A stretch of DNA of 64,000 nt from Pyxicephalus adspersus (taxonomy: Eukaryota > Chordata > Amphibia > Anura > Pyxicephalidae): positions 34,472,583 to 34,536,582 of the forward strand of contig NC_092859.1 of the NCBI RefSeq assembly GCF_032062135.1. Direction: 5' to 3'. Below are positions 25,501-37,500 of this stretch, one piece after another. Both the position numbers and the translations under genes were made by a program. Below the pieces are notes generated by a model, which ran no database searches, was not told the origin of the DNA, and worked only from the letters and a program-made list of their open reading frames with translations. Positions within the stretch are counted from its first letter, which is position 1, and each line of letters opens with the position of its first letter.

Positions 25501-28500
25501 GTCAGTAACAAAGAATGAAATAAAGCACTTTTATAAAATACCAACAAGTAACAATTATGTTAATATAAAAGATTTAACAGTTGAAGTCTGTATTTTTCTT
25601 ATTAGCAGATTTCATTTTTTATATTGAAAAACTTGTAGCCGATGAAGCTTTACTCTGAACACTAGTCCGCTACATTCTTTTCTTGGGAAATGTACTGCTC
25701 AACTTTTTACAGGTAGATTTCTTCCTTCAATTGCCAAAAGAAAAAAAAAAAATAACAAGAAAAGTGTCTGAAAGTACAATTGTCCCTACCAATGTTGGTT
25801 GGTATGCTGTAATGGAGTTTGTTTTTTGTGTAAATCTAGGTAAAGGTAGAGAGCAGTATTAGCTTACCCAAAGCCAAAAACGTCAAAAGCTGTCTCCTAT
25901 TAGCAGTGAGCTACTTCAACAGCATAGGTTAACGGTTTTCCTTTGCTTTCCTTTCCTCCTGCTGATGCACTAAGTTGGCTGTCTCTTTTCTGCCTGTCCC
26001 TGGTAGAAGATCTTACAATTGACATTTATAATTTTTATTTAGCTATTTGCTACAGATCAAGCAACAAGGTTATGTATGAAAAGTCCAAACGTCAGAACCA
26101 GAATACAAATTATTTTTATTGTAATTCTGGTTGGGTCAGTTACCATGCTAGAAAGATTGTGACCTTATACCGAGATTTTACGTGTTCCACAGTGACTAGC
26201 TTCTTCGGGAATGGTAAAGGGCAATTCAGTTGTTTGGTTTGCACTCAGTGGTAATAAATGAGTAAGTCCTAGTGTAGTAACAAGCTTATACCTATTTGAT
26301 CATATCAGGANNNNNNNNNNNNNNNNNNNNNNNNNNNNNNNNNNNNNNNNNNNNNNNNNNNNNNNNNNNNNNNNNNNNNNNNNNNNNNNNNNNNNNNNNN
26401 NNNNNNNNNNNNNNNNNNNNNNNNNNNNNNNNNNNNTTGTAGTCCATTTTAGGAGAACAGAAGGGGCGATTTCTCTCTTTTTAAAGTACAGTTAGTGAGG
26501 ATAGGAAATGTGTTACTAGCTGGATCACCAAATGAAAATATAGTAAATGAATTCAGAAAATGTTCTCAAAAAAGTAATAAAGCCAACAAATTTAAGAACT
26601 GTTCAGCAGCAATATATTACATTTCATACTTGTCCTCCAATTGAATATGCTTTAAAAACTGTATACAGGGTACACGTGTGATCCTAAATGAACTACAATA
26701 TTTATTTTGGATTTAATTAAACTTTATGTATTTTCATTAATTTTCATTCTAAATAAGCAGAGTTTTTTCCATGAAGCATTTTTACCTCAACTGTACTCTG
26801 GTAATCTATCTCAAGTGGATTTTTCAAAGACGTCATTAATAGCCTTTGTGTACAACACGTTCTGGTTTTGACTTCTTTCATGCAACAAATGTTCATCTGA
26901 ATTCCACCCACATTGATCATGTATTGGAAATGTGCATTTACTTTACACCTAAATTAAAACATTATTTCAATTGCACAAGGGCCGTTGTATAGATCTTGCA
27001 TTTGATTAGTAGTGGCCTGGATTTCGAAATGATCTTTGTCAATGGTATGATTAATAAAAAGAATGCTTCTTTTTAGAACATTTCATTTTAGGAGGCTCGC
27101 CTGGAGCCCCAATTACCTCCAAGTGCTTGGTGGACTATTTTATGTTATAATGCATTCTCACATCAGCTAATTATTTGCTAATTGGAAGTACACCCTCAGA
27201 GACATTCTCAATTATTATGCCTCTTCAGGATTAATTGAATTTGATGAATTATAGACAGAATTCATACAAAGGCCAGGCACAGCAATGCACAAAGCAGTCA
27301 AAGTGGCTTTAAAGCTAAACTTCAGGCATATCTAAAACAAATAGCATTTGGCTCAGATATTCATTCCTAATAGTTGTGTTAATTTTTGTATTAAATTTTA
27401 ATAATCATTACATAAGTGTCTAAGTCTGTTGTGATCCCAGCATCTTATAATCCCCTTTGTAATTGACACCCAGACTATGAGTAAAAAGGGGCAGTGTTAG
27501 GAGCATGTCAGGCTTTGTTGCATGCATATGGGCTGACAAGGAGCATTTCTATAATAGGAGAGTGCAAAGCATAAATAGCTGATTTCTTATTGGTGTGTGG
27601 CTGCTCCTTTAATGTCCAATCAGCAGAGTTTGGACTAAGTTGTCACCCCTCAAGACCAAGTCGAGTCCCAAATCATTGACACCAAGTCCCAAGTCAAGTC
27701 ACAAGTCACCGAGAATTCTTCAAAGTCGAGTCTCAAGTCGCTTCATTTATCTCCATTTGTCCCCATAAAGAAACAGAGCTCTGATCCCGTTCTTGAGCAC
27801 AGGATCGCATTCTAAGTCCATGGCTTTTTCCTCTGACAGCCGTCAGAGAAGAAAACCATGGACTTAGAATGTAAGGAAGGCAGGGAGGAAGGCGGTGTTA
27901 CAGAGGACTCACTGCCTGCCTCCCTGTTCATTTCAGCTGGCAGCAGAGAAAGCAAGTCGCAAGTTGACTTGCAAAACCCCCAAGTTGCTGAGCCATGTAA
28001 ACACCAGTTGCTGAGCCATGTGAATGCAGAGGATAAGGATTCCTAGACCCAGCTGTAGGTTGTTTCATCACAGAAAGACAGCGAGAAATAAAGAAAGAGA
28101 AAAAGAGATTGCACTGAACAGTGAGACGAGCACAACTATTCATGTTAGTGAGATGGTGCCGTCACATCTCTCCAAGAAATGTATCCTCTGTCAGGAGACA
28201 AACCCTTTCTTTTCTTATTGTGTCTACAGCAAGAGAAGAAAGGTAAATCTCCCTAATGGCACACCGATGACAAAAAAAGTAAGCCTTCCTCTATCTTTAA
28301 AAATTATTTACTATGGATACAATTTAAAGTTTACCTACCCTACTTGATTTTACCTTTACCCTTGCTCCTGCACACTTCCTTTATTGGATGTGCTGTTGGT
28401 CACAGGCACTTTGGTATCATTACATATAATGCAGGACCAGCAGTTAGGAATTGTAAGTTGGAACCTCGAGGGTCTACCCACAACCCAGAAAGTCAGAGGG

Positions 28501-31500
28501 AAGATAAGCGTACTCTGCTGTAGGAGAGAGGGATAAAATAAATAAAATAGCTTTTTAATGGTAACCTTCCTGAGAGCAAGCATTAAATCCTTGCGGTGTG
28601 AGGGGAGCCTCACTTGCGTTGGTTTCCCACAGTTCAGCTTTAACAAATTTCTAATTGGTTTTGTCCTATATGTACTTATTATGATTCTTTGTCCTATGTC
28701 TCTGTTCATACATGTGTTTATTGTACAGTCAGTCATCAGAAGAAGATGATGCGTTCTCCTCAAAGAGGAATTTTACTGGGTTAAATGGAAACTTCTCCCC
28801 TGTAACAGAACCCGACAGTTCCACAGAAGACAGACAAAGCAAAACTCATCCACTGCAAAGGATAATATCCATCGAGGAGGATCATCTTCCCCAGTATTTA
28901 GACAACCAGCAAGAGAGAGCACTAAATAAATGGCGGGAGGAAGATGAGAAAGAGGATATTGCTGTTTTCAATGAGGAAACTATGCATAAAGTGGAACACA
29001 TGGCAGAGGAATCGTTACCATCTTCACCCAGAGGGCAGCCTGTTGGAAAAGAAACTCTACCAAGTGTAAGATTAACATGACCATTTGACTAGAGATATTT
29101 TAAATGAAAGTCTTCCAACAAGAGTATAGGCAGTTATCACCACGTAAACTTCTGAGCCATGTCAAATACCCATGAATTTTGTAATTGGATGTCCAACAAG
29201 CTGACATAGATCTGATGGCCAGGTGCCCACAAACTTTAAGCCACAAAGTGTAGATGAACGTCATCATCGTAATGCAAAAGTTCTTAACTGTAAATGTATG
29301 TTTTTTTTTTAAAAAGCTCTGGCATTGAAGGGTGGAAAATTCATAATAATACCAACTGCCAATTAGTGTGTTATTGGATTGCACACAAACATAGGTGTGC
29401 ATACAAGATATTACCATACAGAGACTATCACACAAATAAATTAAATCCAGGACTCCAAAGCTGTAGCCATTGAGATACTGTGCTGCCTTTTGTGTTAGAC
29501 ACCCAGAATATTTTTCCTCTCTGACCCCACGTTAAGATAATTGAGCCTAAAATATGTTTCTGCTCTCTCTTCTTCACCCCTGGCAAGCAATAATATACTA
29601 TAATATATAAAAAGTAGTGTTTTACACACAACTCCTATTTTTTTAATCTTCCACCTGTATATGACTGTCTGAGGATTCCAAAAAAGTTATTTTTTTATTA
29701 CAGAGTTAAATAGTTCTAATCTCTTGTTGCAGTTTTCATAAAGCTGTGTCCTAGTTATCATAAGATGCACTGTGTCTAGGGCAGCAGGGTCACATAGGGC
29801 AACAAGGCTCATATTTAGAATTCAGACTGCCGTGGCACCCCTCACACATCCCTCCCCCAACCCCCACCCACTTGCCAGCCCTCCTTCCCTAAAACCTTCC
29901 CAATAACACGCAAGCAGCCGTTTATTGAACAATAAATAACTAATTTAACAATTTTCATAAATATAAACTCTGTATATAAAATATACAACTTGAAATAAAT
30001 TAACATATAAATTACTATACAAAATAACATCCAAATAACATACAAAATTCACCCCCTTTAAACATAACACAACCAGCAGTTTAACCCAAACAACTAGGCT
30101 GCAGGTCTGCAAGTCCGCATCACCATTACATAAACCAATCTTATCCAATACCATCAATGTCACACTGGCCCCTAGCCTCCCAGCACTGCCTCAGAGGCCT
30201 ACACCATCCACCACTTAAAGGGGCACCCCACCAACTTGGGTGCCCCCCTCCGTAACATAACCCAGGACTCTTACCTTTCACCAGACCTCAACCACCACAG
30301 CACATAGGCAGGATCCCTCACTCCTGTGTGCCCCTCCACACTCTAAGTGCTCTCTACACCCCATCCTGCAGACCAAGAAACAACTAATCGGTACCTATGA
30401 CGTTCAAATGAACCCCTTCCCTCCGTAAATACCGCCAGGTCTTCTCCTCCAACTCCCGGTGACGCACCACTATTCCTCCATTTCTAGCCACAAACCTCTC
30501 TACTTTGTTTACTTTAATCCTAGCTTTGTTAAGCTTCTCAATTGATCTGGCTCCCCTTCAACAAATTCTATCCACAATATCAGACCATACAATAACCATA
30601 CCTAGGAACTCCATTGGCAACCTCAGGAAGTCAACCGCACATCCTGAACCAAAACTCTCCTGGACCCGCGCCCCAAATCAATACCTCCAGCATGCAAAAC
30701 AACTATGCTCGGAGACCTATCCAGTGTCGCGGACTTCCGAATCTCCGGCACCAATCCCACTGTACTTCATCCCTGGTACACCAATCCATCGAACCGTTGC
30801 TTCAGCGCTGGGCAATCCCAACTGGCGACCTTCTGGTCGGACTTCCGCCCTTCGCACCCTCCATCAGACATAGGAGCGCCCGATAAGCAGTGCCGACCAC
30901 CCAAATTTACAAACAAAACTAACATAAGCTGCCCACCCACCAAACAACAACCAACCCCCCCCCAATTAACCCCACAAACAGAGCAATCCCTCCACCGCCT
31001 CAACGAGGAAAACATCAGACCCCCCCAGTCTAAACAAATGTACCAACAGACCCATACCCCTCTGATCCATCTTCTAATACTCAAACTCACCTCCTCCTAA
31101 TACTCAAACTCACCTCATTGCCCTCACATACCACATCCTCCACTAAAATACCCCCAGGACGTGTCTTAGCCGGACTATCCAATTCCCCAATGCGCAAAGC
31201 CCCAAAAAATGCTATACTAAAAGCTGCCCTAAACAAAACTCGCTCATATCCCCCCGCACAAACCCCGTCCAACAACCATACCACCCGTTGCAACAAATCA
31301 AAGGACACTGGCCTTCTCCTATCAGGCACCTTCCTTCACTTCCAATACCCCTTCAACGCCTGCCTTACTACAAAATCCCTAGTCACATCCTGCCCCCATG
31401 CAGTTTGATCTAAAATGCCATACTTGCCATCAACCTGGTAACGGCTGCAACGGACACCCCTCTATCAAAATCTCTAGCCAACCAAAACAGTAAAATATGT

Positions 31501-34500
31501 ACAGGGGTCACCCCTAACCCCCTGACTTGAGCACATAAAGCCTCCCACTCCTGCCATACTGCTGAATACACCTACCAAGGGTAGCGGCATTGCTCTGCCT
31601 CTGGTGCCAACACGCAAAACCTGTCCCACTGTAAATGAGATAAAGCATCAGCAATGGCAAAAAACAAAAAAAAAAATGTTATGCTACATATATCTCATCA
31701 CTGAATGCCGCTTCAACCTCACCGCCGCTACAGAAGACACTTAAAATCTGTAATAGCTTGCAGCACCCCTAAGTTGTAACAATAAAATTGGCAAAAACCT
31801 TTTTTTTTGCCAACTCCGTCCCCCACAAGTCCACAGCCAACACGATTGGAAAAAGTTCCAAAACAAACAAACTCCAAACTAAACCCTCCGTCACCCATTC
31901 TTTAGGCCACACACCCGCACACCACCTACCCCCAAAATACACACCAAAACCTGTTGCCCCCGCCGCATCAGTGTACATCTCCATATCAACCGCATCCACA
32001 GGCCCCTCGAACCAAGACACTCTGCCATTAAAGGAATCCAAAACATTCGCCAAATCCGCTTGCACCTCCCTAGACAACCGCACAAAATGTGACTGCGCCT
32101 TCACCCCCGCCGTAGCAGTTGCCAAGTGCCTACAGAAAACCCTCCCCATCCTAATCACCCTGCAAGCAAAATTAAGCTTCCCTATCAAATATTGGTCTTA
32201 CCTCTTCAGGTGAGGCCTGCCTACATGGCGCTCGCACGCCAGGCGAACGGAGGCTGCGCTTCTTGCTAGCCGCAGCCCCCACAGCTTGGGCCTCACCCTG
32301 AATAAAATGCGAGCTGTGTTCCCTGCCAGCCACAGCCCCCCCACCTGATACATGGCGGGAGACCCCCGCAGAACACGGTGCCTCGGCCTCGGGTGAGGCC
32401 TCCTCCCTCAAGGCATCACCTGCATCTGATGGGGGCTGCGTTCTCTGGCAGCCGCAGCCCCCACACCAGGGCTCCGCCGGCGAAGGGGATTCCTCCCTAG
32501 CCCAGGCCCAGCTGCCCGGGTAGGAGGGTGGTGAGCTCTGGCAAATGGTTCTGGGCTCAGGCTCACCGGAGGCCATAGCCCCTATAATCAAGCTGAGGTA
32601 GAGGTAGAACCCCTAGCAGATCACTGCCTCCGCCACGCCAGCTTGCAGCTAGGCCTCACCTGGTGAGGCCACCGCAGCCCTAAGCTGCTGCAATAATGTG
32701 TAAATTGACTTTATAATGCCTACCTGCTTCCCATCCAAATTTCTTTCCGCAAAAAACTGTCCCTAACTTCCGCTCCTTACTCCTTATATCCCCTATCCAC
32801 CCACTTTAACTTCTGACCCAACTCTTCAGCTAACCCCTTCTTTCTTTGCAACCCAAAACCTTAACCCTTTCCCCCCTATTTTAGGAAGCCCAAGCACCCT
32901 GTAATGTAGCCCCTGCACTTAGTTCCCTGATACGGGCCTCTCTGTTCTATAAATATACATACAGATGTGAAATGTATAAATGTAATTTTCTTAGCTTACC
33001 AAATGTTTTAACAATTTAGTAAGATATTTTAGATGTCTTAAAAAAACATGAAAATTTATTATCTCCAAACCAGCATCCCAATCAAGGAAGTAGATGCTGC
33101 CTTGTATGAAGCACTTTCTAGCACAGCTAGAAGTGTTACGCTTATGCATTATTTTGCATGCTTGTAATTGAAATAACAAATATCTGATATTTTTCCAGGA
33201 GGAACGTCTGTACAGCCCTCCGGACAGATTATTTAAAATTGTTGTGGTGGGAAATTCTAGTGTGGGGAAGACATCTTTTCTGAGACGGTTCTGTGAAGAC
33301 AATTTTTACTCTGGAACTTCAGCTACAGTGGGTAAGCATTTTTTAAGAGCCACTCCAGCCACACGGTAAAAGTGTCATTTTACTTCACTTGGGATGAAGG
33401 GAGAAACTCACATGCTTAAAGACTTTTTTTTATTAAAGAATTCATTGCTGAAATATAAAATCTTAATTCTTATCCTGTTCCTAAGGATAAACTTTCTATT
33501 CCAGAAACACACAGAGAAAGTGGGAGAGACATGTCAGGGATTAGACAGTTGTCCCTATTAAAGTAGTCCCCCTCCATTCTTGTTCCGAGGAGATATGTAA
33601 AATTGTAGATTTACTATCACCTATCTTATCTTCCTGTAGTATTGGCAATAGTTACCAGTACAAACATCGAGTGTGAGTGCTCAGTGGGGACACAGACAGC
33701 AATAAAAATCTGATTGAGGTTGTATTTTGTCACACTCTATTCAAAGCTAATAAATTCTTTGCTGCAAAAACATAAACATTTGACAATGTTTTCTTCTCAG
33801 TTTTAGGAGTATTTACCAAGAGCTGCAGTATTAACAGCCTATTTCATGCTGACCATTACACATAGAGGCTTTGATTACTAAAATTGTATAACAGATCACA
33901 CCAGCCTACCTATCCCACTTGCCAGATACCCGAGTGTATATATTGTAAATATAATAAATAAATATAAATATTGTAATCCCATTTCTGTTGGGGTCAGTAC
34001 ATTCTTGAAAGCTGCAGCTGCTCTTCCTTAGTGGCTTCCACAACAACCAAAGTTTAGGCAACATACACATTAGACACAAGCCCGGGGAAGGGAGCAGCTC
34101 TAGCACTACTGAGCATTTTGGAGGTAATCAAATATACAAGCCCTTGTTTCTACACAACTCTAAAAACTAAAAGTCACCAGGGGCTAAGCGAAAGTCCACC
34201 TTGGAGCTATCGGCAAAGATAGCGCCTTCCTCTGGTGGGGCAATGGCAGGTCCAGAACCTGTGGGTTTTGTGCCATAATCAGCAAGTTTGCTGTGCATAT
34301 TTACAGATTAGGGTAGAAATACACCACCCACTAACCAGATAAGTTCCTCTTTAAGTATGTGAATGCTGCTTGCTGTCCCTGTTAAGGCTTTTGTTTGCAT
34401 CAAATGGGTTTTGTAGTTGAATATATGTCTGTATAAATGCAAAACACACCTGTCAATGGAATGCTGAATAATCTCAAAAGCGGACAAAACTGATGCCAAA

Positions 34501-37500
34501 GATATGAGCACAAAGCTTGTCAGTACAAGCTCTGCTTTCAGGTATTTGATGGCAACCAGCAACATCATGTAATGAGGGCCAAGTAATAAAGTAAGATAAA
34601 AAAATGAAAAGAATAAAAAGAGGTAGCGAATGAAAAGAGCAGACTTAGCCTTTAATTACTATACACATATTATAAAAATCAATTGTTGATTTTTCTCTCC
34701 CTCATCTTCAGATATTTGTGTAATTTTTATATGGGAAATGAAAGCCTGCAAGATAAATGTACCCTAAGAATTGTGTGAATTTATGCCAGAAATTCCCGTC
34801 GGGTAAGCGGAAAAATTGCAGTCAACAGTCTTCATTTCCCTTGTTGAAAGCAGCTGGTACATCATTAATATTTCTCTTGATTTATCAAGAACATTTGAAT
34901 TTTTTGCATTCCATCAGCATCATTTATATTAAAGCACAACATGAAAGGATGTAAATGAAAATCCACGGTGGTCAATAAACACAGTTTCAATATTATAGAA
35001 GTCAGTGCCAGCAGGGCACAGGAAATCATATTCTATGTGTTAAGCAACTTACATCTAAATGTTTGTTGCATGAGAAGGGTGATGTAAGTTCACATAAACT
35101 TTTGTTTGTACCTGTGTTTTCTTTTTCCTATATTTTCTTTTTTTTCTGGCTTTCTTCCTCTTCAGTTCTTTTTTATTATTATTTTACTTTCATGTTTAAA
35201 ACTTACCTCCAGTCTTCATCAATCTTGCACAGCTTGTACAGGTTTCTTTTTCGTACTGAAATTGCTTACTGTCTGGAGGATGTCCAGCAACCATTAACCT
35301 TTTCCCTAACCTTCAATCTCTTGCAGAGCTTTGGGCACTGCTTATATTCAATACCTTTATGTGTGTCAAATGCCTATGTCCCATGCTAGCCAATTGCTGT
35401 GATACCTACCACTGACCCTTATGTTACTACAGGGTACAACAGTGATAAAGGGGATGGCAGGAGGAACCACAGTAGACAGCAGTGGACACACTATTGAACA
35501 GACATAGAAGTATTGAATGAAGTATTGAATATTCACAGTCACTGGATACTTACCACCATCAATCTATTTAAAGCCGCATACACACGTGCAATTCTTGTCG
35601 TTGGAAAGGATCTTTCACGATCCTTTCCAACGACTATGCACTGCACAATGCATGAACGAGTGCTGTAAATACAGCACCGTTCTGCTTTATGCAGAGGGGA
35701 GGGGGAGAGTGACGGAGAGGCACCCTGCTGCGCGCTCTCCCCCTTCCCTTCCATTAGGATCGGTTGTCGTCCATCGTCCGTGGATCCGCAAGGTCAGATC
35801 CACGGACGATGAACGACGCGGGCTGTACACACGCCAGATTCTCGCCCGATAACTGGCCGAAGCCGATTATTGGGCGAGAAAAATTTGACGTGTGTACGTA
35901 GCTTCACTCTAATTTTCTTGTCTGCATTGTTTGCCTGGCCTCTCCTCTTCCAACCCCACCACTCTCTTCTTCATCTCTAATCTCTTCACTGTCCCCTACT
36001 TTTCCATCCTCTTCTCTTTCCCATTCTATTTATTTGTCTTCCTTTTCATTATTTCTTCCTGCTCTCCCCCCTCAACTTCCATCCCTCCCCTCCTATCTCC
36101 TTCCTTATATTTTATCCTCATCTGCCTTTTCATCTTCTCAGTCTTTTCTTCTTCCATCCCTTCCTTTCTTCTTCTCTTCAGTTTCCTCCTCTTAGTTTGT
36201 TTTTATAGCCTCCATCCACAAAATCCATTTCTTGTATTAGTCTCTTCTTCTTTTTCTATCCACCCCTCAAGTTCTCCTTTCTTACCTTCAACTCCTCCTC
36301 TTCTGACACTTTGAAATGAAAGATTCATTTTGTTATTGTAGTCTATTATCAATGATCCAATGTGCCCAGATTTACTCAGTGTATTTGTGAGTAAACACAT
36401 ATTGCCTGTGACAGATCAAATGGGTCACATTCCTTTAGCACATCTTCCCGGGAAGTTTATATGCTCTGCCTTTCACACTCCATTGCCCATTTAGGATTTC
36501 TTTCTTTGGTCCTTCAGACATAAAGTTGAATAACTACAATAAGCTTGATCAATGAGAAAATGCAAACCCCTATACATAATTTTACAGAAGAAGCCAGCCA
36601 TGCATACCTTATTCTTGTAACCACACTGAAATGCCATCACAAATTAGCTCAACAACATTGCTTTTTGTTGGCTAGTTAAATAGAAGAAAATGAAGGAGGG
36701 AGTTAATAAGAGCAAGTAAAGAGACAGTTAACAAAGAATTAAATAGGAACATTTTTTTTTGTAATGTCCAAGCATGATCAGGTTTTACCATAGGAAGGAG
36801 TGATGATTTAAAGCAGGATACAAATCTCTGCAGTCTAATGCAGTGCAGTCCAGTTATTTGAATCGGGTGCCAACTCACAAAAATCAAACTAAAATTAAAA
36901 CTGCACCATTTTCACTGACACAACACAACACAATGTTTGTTAGAAAATGAAGTGAGGGACATTCCATATTATCATCCCATAGTTATTTTTTAATTATGCA
37001 TATATAATAAAATAAACTCTAGTAGTACACTTGTTATCTTTTTAAATCTCTTTGGAGTGATAATTAACCTATCTTTGGCTGGTGGCTGATCATTATTGGC
37101 AGCTGCTATTGGCTAAGTTTTTTTTTAAATCATTGCTGATTACACTTAATTTAATTATGCACCCATTACTGTTAGTGTGACTTTTGTTTTCTTATAAAAT
37201 GAACTTGAAAGGAGTTGAGTTGATAAGGGATTGGGAAAATCAATTGGTAAATCAATTGCAGTAATACCAAATAAATACTGACAAATAGAAGCAGCAGGAG
37301 TCATTCACAGCTTGTGTTTTATGTATAAATGAATAGTATTAAAGGATAACTGCAACTTTAACACAAATTAGCTCTCAGTACTTGCTTGCAGTTATTTTGC
37401 AGACAAGGACTGCATATAAAAGGTACATGGGTAATGTAAGGCTCCTTGACTGTTTGGTTGGAAGGAAGTTCACTTTGAAAACAAGTGGTCAAGCTAGTGG

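Larger units (their letters stand above)
25212..28728 (+). other. CRACR2A intron 10
   Basis: Holds an in-frame stop directly at the donor (25213-25215), an AATAAA at 25519-25524, an assembly gap and a CAAGTC-rich repeat with a long hairpin (27640-27990). The stretch at about 26990-27300 is rich in TAATTA-type motifs and does not look like a repeat. Confidence 0.6.
29850..32930 (-). mobile_element. Ngaro/DIRS-like retrotransposon, copy 2 (internally deleted)
   Basis: On the minus strand it reads: a gag-like low-complexity frame (32591-32172), RNase H (about 32188-31769), the [20 protein letters not shown] linker (about 31660-31590), tyrosine recombinase (about 31400-30900) and an SGNH-like domain (about 30890-30380). 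The RT palm is absent, so the gag-like part adjoins the RNase H region. It is related to copy 1 but differs in sequence and damage. It lies in CRACR2A intron 11, antisense to the gene. Exact termini are unresolved. Confidence 0.82.

Noticed and set aside
28024..28347. 107-codon plus-strand frame before CRACR2A exon 11
   Set aside because: It contains no recognised motif and overlaps repeat-like sequence; the acceptor at 28728 and matching phases show the real exon starts later.
30505..31100. Plus-strand open frames rich in Pro, Thr and Ser (also 14509-14998 and 31788-32213)
   Set aside because: They are antisense shadows of the minus-strand Ngaro-like elements, whose coding side is G-rich.
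34220..34245. Second CTCF-like motif (minus strand CCACCAGAGGAAG)
   Set aside because: The essential GGC core is GGA, so it does not meet the consensus.
35931..36314. 127-codon hydrophobic open frame
   Set aside because: It results from the pyrimidine-rich tract (Ser, Phe, Leu and Pro codons), with no family resemblance or splice signals.
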